Positions 48,801 to 61,300 of a stretch of DNA of 64,000 nucleotides are shown here, piece after piece. Source of the DNA: Caprimulgus europaeus (taxonomy: Eukaryota > Chordata > Aves > Caprimulgiformes > Caprimulgidae); NCBI GenBank assembly GCA_907165065.1, contig OU015523.1, forward strand, positions 22,471,834 to 22,535,833, in the 5' to 3' direction. The notes below the pieces were generated by a model, which saw only the letters and a program-made list of their open reading frames with translations, ran no database searches and had not been told where the DNA came from. The translations under genes and the position numbers were made by a program. Each line of letters opens with the position of its first letter. Within the stretch, counting starts at the first letter, position 1.

Positions 48801-51090
48801 CTCTTACTGACACCACCATTGCTGTCATTGATAGCTGTTTGTGAAGAAAGCCCTAAGGGATCACAGAAAGGTGATTATATTTAAAAAACAATATATATTA
48901 AAAAATCATGCTTGCATTTGAATCTTGCTGCATTACATATTTATAGAGGTTAATTAAAATCTAAATTCACTGTGAGTATCTCAGATTTTAGTGATATTTT
49001 AAATCTATATCCAAGTACAACTACTTAAATGTATACTTAATTAAGAAAACATGTCTAAAAGTAATTTTCTAACAAACTGTAATGCGTATTGTTTAGTCAT
49101 TGTACTTATAAAGGTGTCAGCTTACTTTGAAACTCCTGTCAATGTTTAAAAAGAAGCTAAGCCACCTAAGAAATCTCTACATTATATCGACTAATCAGTC
49201 TACTTAAAAAACTGAAGTTTAGTCCCATGTTTTAAAAAGTGTTTAGGTAGGATGAGCTGTTGTTCAGCTTGAAAACAGTTTGAAAATAACTTACATGTTC
49301 ATGAATACTAAACAAACTAGTTGTTGAGGGAAACATATTGCCATAACATTTGGAAAATCATCAATTGAAAATGAAACTTGTTTCATAACTTTAGCTTTGA
49401 TTCCGTAAAGCATAGAAACATATGCTTAAATCTGAGCATGTTCTATCCTACTTTGCTTAATCCTGTCTGTAACATGCAGCCAACATGAATGAGGAGATTA
49501 AAACAGAGAGCATACTAAGAAAACAGATGCTGAAACACATGTATGAGTTTAACGTATGACTAAGTATGAGTTTAAATCTTTTGAGAAGATGGGTGGAGGG
49601 AAGTGGAAATTTGTCAAGAAAACTAAGGTACTCAGAGACAATGTTATGATAATGGCAGACAAAGATCCACCTGAAAATGAAGATCATATGTGATTGCGTT
49701 TGTTTATTTTCTTTTAATGTAAAACAGATGGCATCTGGATGGACAAGAAACACAAGTTTATGTCACAGTCATGAATGTCATGCATCTTACTACTAGCATA
49801 GAACTGGTAAAGTCAAGTCAGTCTCTAAGTGAAGAACAACGGGAGTAAAAAATCCTCCCTCTGAGGAACTTCTGTTGAGCCAGGGAGACTATACAAGGGT
49901 AAAAAGATGTTAAAGCTTGAAAAATACACTTCTGAGGCAAGATGTGTCAATATAATGAGCAAAGGAGAAAATATTAATTCTTTATTAGAAATTTCAGTCA
50001 CATGTTCATATGGCTAAAGAAGTGAATATTAACAAGAGGGGGTCAAGGCCTCAGCTTGAAGTATGGGGGGAAAAAAGAGAGTAGTTTGGATTAATTAGAT
50101 GTTTTCAGCTAACTGGGTCTTCAGAACTTTTTCTTAAGGTACTTAAAAATCCCAAAACATCTCTCTAAGGAATCTTAAAATACAAATGCTACATGACTGC
50201 AGAAGGTCTACCATACATTTACAAAAAGGAAGGAAGAACTGTCTGAAAACCACAACTCTATCAGTGCAGGTATAATTGTAAGGACAAATATACAAAAAAT
50301 AATGGAAAAAATACTCCAACTAGTTTTAAGCATCCTAAAAGAAACAGAAACATTAAGAAAACAGAGGAGTTAGAACACAGATATTTCAAAAAACTATTCA
50401 CTCAGAAAAATTTAATACAATTTTTTTTTCTAGGACAGCAGAGGTTCCAGATTGGGTCAGTCAGATGTTTTGACTTAAGTAGACTTCTGATTCTGTTTAA
50501 TATGAAAATTTCTAATAATAAAATTTTGCAAGGCAGAAGCAAAACTTTTGAAAATTCATTCTCAGAAGGCTACCATCAGTGGTCTAGTAACTGAAAGAAT
50601 ATCTCTGAAAAGCTTTTGTACGGATCACATTTAAGCAGAAACAATGGTTTACCAACATTGTTTCTATGTAAACATAGTTGTATATACACAAGGTTAAAAT
50701 ATACACATTTTATTTTCCTGCTTCTTTCTGATTCGCTTCAAATAGGAATATTTTTGTTATTTATCTGAACTCTGCTTTGTTCAGTGACTAAAAGATTAAG
50801 ATCTAAAAAGCTGAATATTTTATTCTAAAAGAATTAATGGCAAGCCCTCATTAAATGCTTAATCTCAGGGTTGAAAACTCAACTGTTTAAAGCACTCATG
50901 TGCTTTATTCACTGTCACAACCAACTGTGACAGTGAATAAAGCTCATGAGACAGTGAAGGAGACATAAAGCAAGTGAACTTATCTTTACTGACACTGTGG
51001 TGTTTATAGTTTACCAAAGAGAAATTTAGTCCACTTTTCTTTTGCAGTGATTTCTAATCTTGCATAGAAATATTTTGCATATTTCTTTAC
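45896..51090. other. Intergenic, no gene recognised
   Basis: AT-rich. The only structure that stands out is the hairpin at 50895-50950. No CR1, LTR or coding exon was recognised. Confidence 0.5.
50895..50950. repeat. Long near-perfect inverted repeat (hairpin)
   Basis: Arms GCTTTATTCACTGTCACA (50902-50919) and TGTGACAGTGAATAAAGC (50926-50943) are perfectly complementary over 18 bp around a 6-base spacer ACCAAC. Beyond one mismatch, CTCATG and CATGAG extend the arms to 25 bp. No transposon was recognised around it. Confidence 0.95.
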
Positions 51091-51370
51091 AAGGGCATGA
51101 GTGATTGAATGAGGGGTAATGGCTTTAAACTGGAAGAGGGTAGGTTTAGATTAGACATTAGGAAGAAATTCTTTACTATGAGTGTGGTCAGACACTGGGA
51201 CAGGTTGCCCAAAGAAGTTGTGGATGCTCCTCCCTGGAAGTGTTTAAGGCCAGGCTGGATGAGGCTTTGAGCAACCTGATCTAGTGGAAGGTGTCTCTGC
51301 TGATGGCAGGGGGGTTGGAACTAGGTGATCTTTAAGGTCCCTTCTAACCCAAACCATTCTGTGATTCTGT
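51091..51370 (+). mobile_element. CR1 3' end fragment
   Basis: Begins AAGGGCATGAGTGATTGAAT and runs through GGCTTTAAACTGGAAGAGGG, GACAGGTTGCCCAAAGAAG and GAGCAACCTGATCTAGTG to CCATTCTGTGATTCTGT. About 280 bp, same subfamily and orientation as the copy at 43368. An A/C-rich low-complexity stretch follows (51371-51436). Confidence 0.94.
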
Positions 51371-51436
51371 AAAAACTAAAACCAAAAACAAAACCTCCCC
51401 AACCAAACCAACAAAAAACCCCCAACAACAAAAAAG
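51371..51436. repeat. A/C-rich low-complexity stretch
   Basis: Built from AAAAC, AACC and CAACAA units directly after the CR1 end; likely tail-derived or expanded simple sequence. Confidence 0.8.
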
Positions 51437-51589
51437 GGTTTTCATTATTCATATTCAAACCTTAGCTAAAAAATTGCAATCCCATGCACATAGGTTTTGC
51501 TGGCATTACAGATGTAGGCACTGCTTTTCATATAAACGTCTTCCAAATGCTGAAGGAAAAACTCAGCCTTCCCACTGTGAAGGATTGAT

Positions 51590-51850
51590 GTGGCCACAGG
51601 AGGGCACTACTGCTCTTCACCAATCTTATTTTCCTCAACTAGTTCGAAGGAAAAAAGGACAAGCAGAAGAAACCTTACGCCCTGCAGCCCCCGGTATCCC
51701 TGGGGTCGTTTTACAGGCATGGACTGCTTGGGGCTGTCAGCCCCCTCCCCGGCAGCACTCCCACAGCTGGAGCTCAGGCGAGCAACGGACGCTTGTCTAT
51801 GAGGCACCTGGTAGACCCAGCTCAGCCCTGCTCTGGCCAAGGACGGTTCA
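51590..51850. other. Small CpG-rich patch in gene desert
   Basis: Nine CpGs in about 210 bp, with a much higher G/C content than the flanks. A 130-codon plus frame (51474-51866, Pro/Gln/Arg-rich) and a 77-codon minus frame overlap it because G/C-rich DNA has few stops. No domain is recognisable. It could be a small CpG island, a non-coding RNA promoter or an old repeat. Confidence 0.4.
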
Positions 51851-53118
51851 AATAACTAACATTTAAAAGAAGATATTAGTGACAGTTCTAAGCAACTTAC
51901 GTCAGCTTGTCCTAAGACTCACCTAGTAAAATCTGTTGCCATTTTTTGTTTGTGCTATCTCTAAATATAAAGAATACTTTATCATAATACATTTAGGGGT
52001 CATTTAAAAAAGAATTTTTAATTGGCTACCGAAGAAAATAGTCTGTTCCAAATATAAATGACGTCTACTTTAATTACTGGAGTAATCATTAGAACACCAA
52101 CTTACCCTAATGTTTTCTAGAAATCAGAAGAGAAACTGAAGAAACACCGAAGATACCTGATTTTATATTGGAAAGCTGAATTTTAATAAAGTTAATAGCT
52201 AAAAATAGAATGAAAAAAATCTTTATATCTTTTAAACTCACTGTAGTTAGTCATCTTTTGCAAATCAGTAAGAACAATTTTCTTCCACAGTCAGGCTACT
52301 CCCATCAGAGGATGCACCTTTTCAAGAAAGGCTTTGGAAGAGAAGATTACAGTCAGTAATTTATCTAGAAGAATAAATTAGCCCAGACTGGACAAAAAGG
52401 ACATTACTTTGTATTTCTCTTACTTAAGTTACACTATTTAACTTGAGAAAACTTTATCTCCCTTTCTCCTTCCTTTCTTCTTTTCCCCAAATTCATCCCA
52501 TGAAGGACTCCAAGTCTTTACCTTCTTTGATAGCAGGATCACTCACTAGGCTACCACTAACTGTGTAAAAAGTATATATTTTGATCAGCCTGTGACCATG
52601 GCAGGAACAACAATCTTTCATCCATATAAATGCAAACAAGTACAAAGTGTCTGTGAATATGTATACACTAAAATTAACAGAAAGTTTTTAATGAGCATAA
52701 GCATTACTTTCTGAGGGAGTCTTCCAAATATAGTCAAGAGACAGCAAAAGTGGACTCGCCTTAAAAGGTAAGTAATCAGTAAATGAAGAAAACTTTTGTT
52801 GGCATTGCCCATGGCAGCAGATGCCTGTAGCTCTTGTCAAATAATTTCTGAGTAGTCATTGAGCAGCTGTTGTTCCATCTTCCCTGAGTCAGAATTCCTG
52901 GGCCAGTCATGATATCTCAGTTACAGAATATTGTATTTGAACACGATTTCTAAAATGGCTTTGTTTTTGAAAAGGCTGAAGTGGCTATCTCGTATTCTGT
53001 TAGACACTTCTAAAGCATTTGAGGCTTATACTTTACATACAGGCCCACTTATGTGGTTTATAGAAGAACAGAAAAGCATTATAATAACCAACAATATTTT
53101 TGGCTATTTTCAGAAAGT

Positions 53119-53145
53119 TTAATTTTGTTTTGTTTTGTTTTTTCC
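53119..53145. repeat. (GTTTT)n short repeat
   Basis: Four copies of TTTTG/GTTTT ending in a T run. Confidence 0.8.
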
Positions 53146-54178
53146 ATTTCAATCTATAGGCACAGAAAATTGAATTATGTAAGATAGAATACTTTTCCCA
53201 CTAGACTTTGGGAAGTACAGTACTTCAACTGAGGAACTACTGAAAGATAAAAAAGGTTTGTCTATCACTGCAGTAAAAACAAAAATGTTATCTCAGGCAC
53301 TCAGCAAGAATGTGGTGATGATTGAGCTATCCTTCAATAAAGTACATCCTCTTATAAAATCCAGTTCAAAGACCATTAACAAGATAAAGTTCACATAAGG
53401 TGATAAAATTCACAAAAAAACACCTCCATTTTTCATGCAAAATAACAGAGGAGATGATATACCTTCTGAGATACACACTTGCTGACTCTGTGAAAAGCCA
53501 AATTTTGTGATGGGCATTTTCACATTAATTACAAATTCAGCACAGTCTACCAGTTACAGAATTTCAGATATTTTTGCCCAGCTGCCTCATGAATTATTTC
53601 TGGAAATAAATAGCATAAATAGAAGTTCACTAATGCTAGAATCTGCTGTGTTGCTTTGGTTAGTGATTCTTTAGGGGCACCTTGATAAGCATAAGCAAAA
53701 CACTCCAGCTAGCACACAAGTACTTGAATAGCCTGATGATTTTCAACACTAGTTGCATCCACATTCATAGAAATTAGGTCTCATCAAAGGAACTTCCTAT
53801 CTTTCTTTACTAAAATGTCCAGGTGGATGGATAATATTAGTAACACTGATGACTCATGAAGACAGGCTTTACTGCTACTGAACAGAATGAGCAAAAGTTA
53901 GGTTTGTATAAAATTAATAAGGTTTATGTTAAACGTGCACACATCTACATGATGGATCTCAAAGACATTTTAAGCTAGCATTCTTGTCAATGTTCTGGTC
54001 TTTTAGGACTTTCCCATCCTTCCCTACTGCTCTGCTAATGCCAGTCAGAGATTAGACTATGAAAAAATACTCTTTACCAGCTGCATAAAAGTGCACCAGA
54101 GACATACTCACCTCTGGGATACAAAAGGAAGCTTTTTTATCTTTTCATATTCTCTGGGTATTGTGATGTTCACTAGCA

Positions 54179-54196
54179 ACTTTTTTTAAAAAAAGT
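54179..54196. repeat. 18-bp A/T palindrome
   Basis: ACTTTTTTTAAAAAAAGT is a perfect palindrome. Low-complexity, so it may be coincidence. Confidence 0.8.
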
Positions 54197-54648
54197 CATT
54201 TAATTTAAATTAAGTCTTCTGAACCATGACATGGGACTTGAGGAAAATAAACAAAAACCCTATCTAGTGTCATCAGACTTCAGCTAACATTACATTTTTC
54301 CTCCATACTACAGATACACACAAGAGTATTGTATCAGGCATAAGAAATATTAAACATTATAAAAATGTGCAATAGTGAACAGAAAATAAGGAAGAATGTT
54401 CCTTCTCTCGAGTACTGAAACTAAATATGTGCAATGGGAAAGAGCTATGTGATTTGATATGACTTCTGAAAAAGATCAATCATACCTTCACATTTCAGTT
54501 TGGTTTTCAGCATGACAAGAACCTGGATTTTGTATGCAAGCTTTCCACTTAAATATTTTTAGTTTTCACAAGAGGTTTTCATCAATTTTGTTTCTATTGA
54601 AATTCAAGATGATTTTCCCAAACAAATATGGTCCTCTTTTTTTTTTTG

Positions 54649-54671
54649 ACTAACAATTTTTTTTTGTTAGT
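54649..54671. repeat. Short inverted repeat with T-run spacer
   Basis: ACTAACAA and TTGTTAGT flank seven T bases. Eight-bp arms; minor. Confidence 0.75.
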
Positions 54672-55151
54672 TTCTTTTCGTGATTAAACGTTTTTGCTTT
54701 CTAAATTACTTAGACATTGTATTGCATTAGGTCATATTCAAAACAACTTGTGAACTCTATCAGTTCTCTCTCTCTGGGATCTGGGCTAAAAAAACCTCAA
54801 GAGTGTGTAGCTCTGTCTATTCACTCAACTCCTGCTTCAGTTTTGGCCTAACAAACAGCTCATTATAAGGCCTGATATACCCTGGGTGAAGCGTTGTTAG
54901 GTCAAAACCAGAGCAACTCGTTGGCCAGACGCAATGGAGAGGAAGGGACAGATGTCACTATGCAGCCATTATCACCAGCAGCTTGCTGTCTCCTGCAGAT
55001 ATCACATCCTTTATTCTTGCATACTAGTTGTCTGGAAGTTTCTTCAGAATCCACTAACTAATAGCTATGGTATAGACCAAACTTACAAGCTGGAAGGCAC
55101 AAATAAATCAGCTTACCCAAAAATCTTTTTAAGCAGATCCAACAGCAGCTG

Positions 55152-55288
55152 GACTGCTGAGGCTTTCAAGCTTGAGAGCTCTTAAGAAGAAATAGTACCA
55201 CTCGGACAATGTAACGAACTACTCTGAAAATGCTGGAGAACAGCCGTAAACCAGACTGCTGAGGCTTTCAAGCTTTCAAGCTTTCAAG
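55152..55288 (+). repeat. 22-bp direct repeat and (CTTTCAAG)3
   Basis: The same 22 bases, including CTGCTGAGGCTTTCAAGC, occur at 55152-55173 and 55254-55275, 102 bp apart. In the second copy CTTTCAAG is repeated three times in tandem (55265-55288). A GAGGAGGAGG stretch follows. The intervening sequence does not look duplicated. Confidence 0.9.
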
Positions 55289-55329
55289 AGGGATGCAGAG
55301 GAGGAGGAGGAAGAATGAGCAATCTCATC

Positions 55330-58300
55330 AACAGCTGGGGAACCATTTTGCAAGTCAGGAATTAGAGAACTTGTAAAAGAATGCATGAATTAAATAAATT
55401 ATTAATTAGTGAATTCACATGTTAGACTAGTCTGTACAAAGGGAATTGAGACATTCTTTACCTTATTTGGTTTTATTTTTGCTAATGAGTTCATAAAATA
55501 AAGCTTAATTTACAGAGTACATTGCCCTTTAAATTTGAGATATTGAAAAGGACCGTGGCAATAATGCTCTGTAAAATAGGACCTCACATTCTTCTGGTGC
55601 ATAGATGGTATTGTGTTTAGAACAAATAATATTACTATAAATGCTCATATTGTTTGTTATTAGTTATTATTAATAGCAAGAGCCATGGAATCAGGAAAGT
55701 TGTTAATGATTGCTGCATACATAGACCAGGTGGGAAGGTAAGATAAGGAGACCTTGGAACAGCTGCATCCAGGCTGGTATTGCACAAATTTGAGCAAAGG
55801 TTGGCACATCATGTTATGAAAGTCTGAGATCATCCCCAAGCAACCTGTTAAACATGCTTATAATGCACTGTGCTCCACATTGCCTGTAGAGTAAATACAT
55901 CTGTCCTTGGCCTAGCGGGCGATTTTTTACTTTTCCTGTTCATTTACTCAGCCTTAAACCTTCTGAACAAAGATGACAATCCCTTGCAGTCTTAGACCTT
56001 CCCCCAGCAATCTCTGCCCTTACCTCACTGGTTAATATTCTTTGGGCTCATGTCCCCTGTCAGGTTTGGGAAGGTCTGTTTTGAAGATTAACTCTTAAAT
56101 GAGACCTTCCAAAAGACATCAGTATTTCTGTTCCATAGCGCTGTGAGCTGTCCTGCAAAAAAGAAGTCTGAGCAAGTCGCACGTCCTCCAACATTCACGA
56201 TCTTTATTTAGTTAAGACCAGCAGCTCAGAGTGAATTTGAATTTTTTAGGCTGGGCCTGAGATATGAATTATTTATAGATATCATAGCCAAGAATTTAAA
56301 AAGTGGTCACGTTTAAAAATAATGCTGGAGTCCTGTCCTTACAGTACACAGATTACTAATGGAATTTCAGAAAAGAGGATAAACTTTCATCATATCAATA
56401 TTTGACCAGGCAATAAATGCAGCTTGCTCAGCAACTCAAGGCTGGCAGAACTCTCAGTGTTTATGTTCTGTATGTTTAAATGATAGCAAACCATTATAGT
56501 ACGAATGCTGTTCTCTTAGCCCTTATACATTCTTCATATAGCATATATCTGAGCATCTCAGAGCACCTTTGATTTAAGTCTTGTACCTATGTAAAGTTAT
56601 ATTTCTCTGTTTCTAGCTTTCCCCTATGATCCTGGAAGAGGTACCTATTTCTGGGAATGGTTGTTTTATTAGTGTTAATTGTCACCTATATTACTGTAGT
56701 TTTTTGCATCTTTAATTATAGATAAAGATCCCATTGTAGTAAATACTTGCAAATACAGAAAAAGACCTCCCAAGCTATAAAAAGCTCAAAGCTAAGTATA
56801 AGACTGCAATAATGACAGACACGGGAAAATGAAGAAAAAATAAGACATTTTGGTTCTCTTAATACATGTTGATGACAACACACTAGGATCTTAATACTTC
56901 TAAAGAAATTGAGTTGCTTGTAGAGTTGGATATCAAAGAGTAAAGCTGCAGAGAGTGTAGAAAGAAATGATCTGATATGAGGAGTTGCTGGTCTAGTGAG
57001 TAAACAGAGATTTATCAAGGAAAAATAAAAGCTGAAAAATATCTGAAGCCCAGAAAAATACTTAAAACTGTTGAGACATTTTTTCTCCACAGTTCAGGAT
57101 TATTCTCCATTTTCAGTAATGAATTTAATAGAGATTAATAGCATAAAAAAAGAACTCCCATGATACCAGAAATTACTCTCTGTGGGAAATGAAGCAGGGA
57201 GAATAACACCTGAAGTGATGCACTATTTAGCCACTGACCTGTGCAATGGTAACCAACAGTTTGACAAACAAAAAAAAAATCATAGATTTCTGGGTCATAC
57301 ATTGCAAGGATGTTCTGAAATACTTCTCTGTACAGTAAGATTATGGGACCAATCTGCATTCTTTCCTCAGTCAACTTTGCGTAATCTGAAATTACCATTC
57401 CTGCAGTTTCAGCTAGGAATCTGACCATCTGGATAGTGTATTCTTGGATCAATAACTGCATTTCCACATGTATATACAATTACACTTGAGAAATCCCACC
57501 CCATTCAACTTTTCCTTTCATTGAGAGCACAGAAGGTTAATTAATCATGGAAGGTTAATTCTGCAAGGTATACTGGGCAACTGAAATGCTTATTGGTCTT
57601 TAGCTTCCTTGGCTTAGCTTTTGCAAAAATATTCTAATCAAATCAATCCCACTCCCTTCTCAAAACAAAATGATATCTGGATCAAAATAACTTCTGCTTT
57701 GGAACCTTTTAGAACATATTTTATAGATTGGAAACAAAATTTGATGCACTTGATCTAACTACACAAAAAAGCATACAGTATGGGAAAAATTCAGACAGTA
57801 GAGAGATAATTACACTTGTTAGCATTTGTACTAAGATAAAATACAGTCAAGGTCAAAGAAATGCACAAACAGAATCAGAAAATACTGACTTGAGATCATT
57901 CATAATTTTTTCATAGCTGCTTCCTCAGAGCAGCACATAGCTTTGTGCTAAGCAGAAACAGAAAAGGTAGTAAAACAGACAAATATACAGAGAGGGGGAA
58001 AGAAAGCATGTTTAGAGTGAGTTGGGAAAACATAATAGGTATAGAAACGGTAATGGCAGAAAGACAGTTGGGAAAGGAAAAGACAAGGAAAACTTTTTCT
58101 GGTAACAAGGAGACCTTGATGAACAGCTCTTGTTTCCTTGTAACTGATAGCAAAATGCTCACAAAAATTTCCGGCCAGCAATTCCAGAACTATGGTACAA
58201 ATATCACCAATGGAATAGGACCCCTCAAAATAATTTATGACTCCCTACCAGAGCCTGATTCTGCCACTGTGGCTCCTAGTGTTAGCCAAAAATATTGTGA

Positions 58301-61300
58301 AGCTGCACTTCAATGGTTTCCTATGTTGAAAAAAATGCAGTTTTAAGTAATTTCATAGTATGTGGACTCACACTATGAAAATATTCAAGGAAATATTAAC
58401 TCATAAATATTTTGAAAGATGTGACAGAGGGTTTACAATAGTTTCTGCACAGTTACCTTTTAATAAGTATACTCCACTCTGCTGGTAGATTTCCTTCTAC
58501 TGAGAGGCACACTTTTTCCTCTCATATTTATCAGAATCACATCCTTTGTTTTATTCTTATCCTAGTTTATTGAGACTATTAGACTCAATAATGGAACACA
58601 GCTGAAGAAATTACTGTTTTCTTATTTAAGCAGTTACCTCAGAGAATATCACCTTATTTTGGGAAATTGGCTTTTATATGCTGCCATCTTAGTTAGATAA
58701 CCCAGACCTGCAGAAGTTCATGGTTTTAATATCCAATTAACTATCCTTGGGCAAAGGGGTAGTTCCTCTAGTGATTTCAATAAATACAGAAACAGTATAT
58801 TCTGTTTCAATATCACAGGACAGTCTTTGAAATAAAATATGTCACAGTGAAGTTATTTTGGTGGGAGTATACAAACTCTAGTATATTTGTACTATTAACT
58901 TTCCATAAACTGTTAAAAATCAGTTATCAACTGCTTAAAGATCTAAAGAATAGTTTTGCTTGGCAGCCAATTCCAGCAGAAAGAGTAGGATTAGCTGAGA
59001 AAAAGATTTTTCTATTTGGTTGCAATGTAAATGATTAAGTGATATCAAAAGTAGATTGCTGAAATTATTTTTTTAAAAATATATTTTTTTCAACAACAGT
59101 ATTGATGAAATTAAGTGCACAAAAATATTATTTTCACCCTGTGGATGGCACTCCTGGACTGTCAGAAAACTAGTGACTTAAGAACTATGCCTTTGATGAA
59201 CTTTTAAAGGAAAATTCAGATTTGTTTGTTCCATACCCACGATATATTCAGAAGGAAAAACTTGTATAGCCAAGATAGATATTCTTGAAATGACTGCAAA
59301 TGCTCTTTATTAAGTGCAAGTAAGCAGTTTTCATAACCTCAGCACCCAGCCACAGGTAAGTTCAACAAATAGAGTATTTAATCTGATGAACAAAAACTAA
59401 ATCTGCTAGGGAAGCAGCAGAGAGATATTACAATTCTAGAATGGTTTATGTTGTATATGATTAAAGCAAGAGTCTTGGAGCCAGCTCATGTTTCAGAAGA
59501 CAAAGTGAATACATTATCTTATTGATGGCTTGACCATGTGTCTTACTTTCTCCCTCATGGACATCCTGAGATAATTCTCTCAGTCTCTTGGGTAGGGAGG
59601 AGTATGATGAAACAAAGCCTTGGGGCTAATGTGCAATGATGGATCTTGGAGAGACAAGGAATACAAGAAGCAACACCTGTGGGTGGCCCTATATTTCCCT
59701 TTTGCCTAGCCTAGAATAAAATACCCTCTTCCTTGGGGGTGGCCACAGTCCCTCGCCTCTCCTTGGATGCTGAAGGAGTACTTAAGGCCAAGCAAAACAA
59801 ATAGATATTTCCACAAACTAAAATAAGCAATGAATTTGTGAAAGAGTAAAGCTTACAAAGAAAAAAAATTTGAACAATATTTTTTGATATTGACCAGCAG
59901 GCAAGAAGTAGTGACTACATCCCTGCCTGTATTGCTCAGGAGGATTCACAGAATAAGGACTGCAGAAAATACTGTCCACCAAGGAAAACTCAATATATAT
60001 TTCGTGTGAACAATTATTTTCATGACAATTATGTCAAGCCTCCTGTGCCAGTAAACACCTGACAAAACACAGATAGAGTTAAAAGAAATCACATTTGAAG
60101 GCTTCATGTCTTTCTTCCCCATTTTCTAATACAAGCAATAGCATATTAAACAGTTATTGCTGCTGTTGCCACATCCATTCAGGGCAGGTAAAAGGATGTA
60201 GTTGTGTTCAGTTGGCAAGTTTTGCTACAGAAAGCACACAGCATTCAGAGTTTACATCCCCCTAGTTCAATCTAACTGCTGCAACAAATAGGATCATTTA
60301 CAGGACAGTAAGCAACCTCACACTTGTAGCTATTTGCTGCATCAAAGTGATAAATTCTAATGCCCTAAATAGAGACATTCTATAATCTGTATAAGCAACC
60401 TGAAAATCAAGATAATAAGTATCCAAATAAGATTGCTAGTTCTTCGGTGAAAAATATCTTAAGAATAAGGAATCCAGAGAAATTAATGAGTAAGTGTCAT
60501 CTCTGCAAGGAACAATATAAAACAATTTAATAATTAAGATTTCAAGGTCATGCTGGAAGTAATTGATCAAGAGTTACATTTTTGTGAGAGTACTGTGAAT
60601 GAGTATGCTAAACTTTGCTGCCCAAGTCAAATGGAGATCTCGCTAATAGAGATTCAGATTCATGGTAAGTACTAGCCTAGTGTTCATACCAGTAACTGTT
60701 TATTTGTTTTAGATGAGTAACAGTTCTTAAGAATTTCCAGGTTTGTTGTAGGTATAATATTTTCTCCGAATAAGGAAACACCATCAAATTAAAATACTTG
60801 TGCTGTACTGCATAATCATGCTCCACATATAACTCAACTTTAAATGTTTATTAGGTACCTTATCTTCAATAAAACATATTTCTTACTCTTAGAAACTCAG
60901 TTAAGTCAAGTGTGCTGAAGAAGAGATCTCAACAGGCAAGAACTTCGTGAAGAATAAAAAGTAACATTTTCTTCAAGGAGATATTTTTCTTCACAGCCAA
61001 TCTAGCAACCAATTTAAATATATATAGCTCAGCAGGAACTGCTTTACTTAAACACCAACCTTCATTTTATAAGACATTAATGACATCATATAAGGCAGTT
61101 TCTTTCAATACCTCTGACAGAAATTTTCAACTTACTTCCATATTACTGCCTGCTTCTAACAGATCTTTATTAAACCACTTAAGGTACCTTCATGGGTGTA
61201 CCAGAAATATGATTTCCTTGCAGGAAACTTTTACTAAAGCCCTATTCTCTTCAGTGCCTCAGCCTACTGTCAGTCATTTCAGATCAGAAGATTCATCACT

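Noticed and set aside
56716..57479. Two neighbouring minus-strand frames of 124 and 114 codons
   Set aside because: Considered as exons of an upstream gene, but there is no family similarity and no consistent splice signals linking them.
57945..58346. 133-codon plus-strand frame
   Set aside because: No recognisable domain. Overlapping minus frames of 83 and 77 codons show the segment is simply poor in stops.
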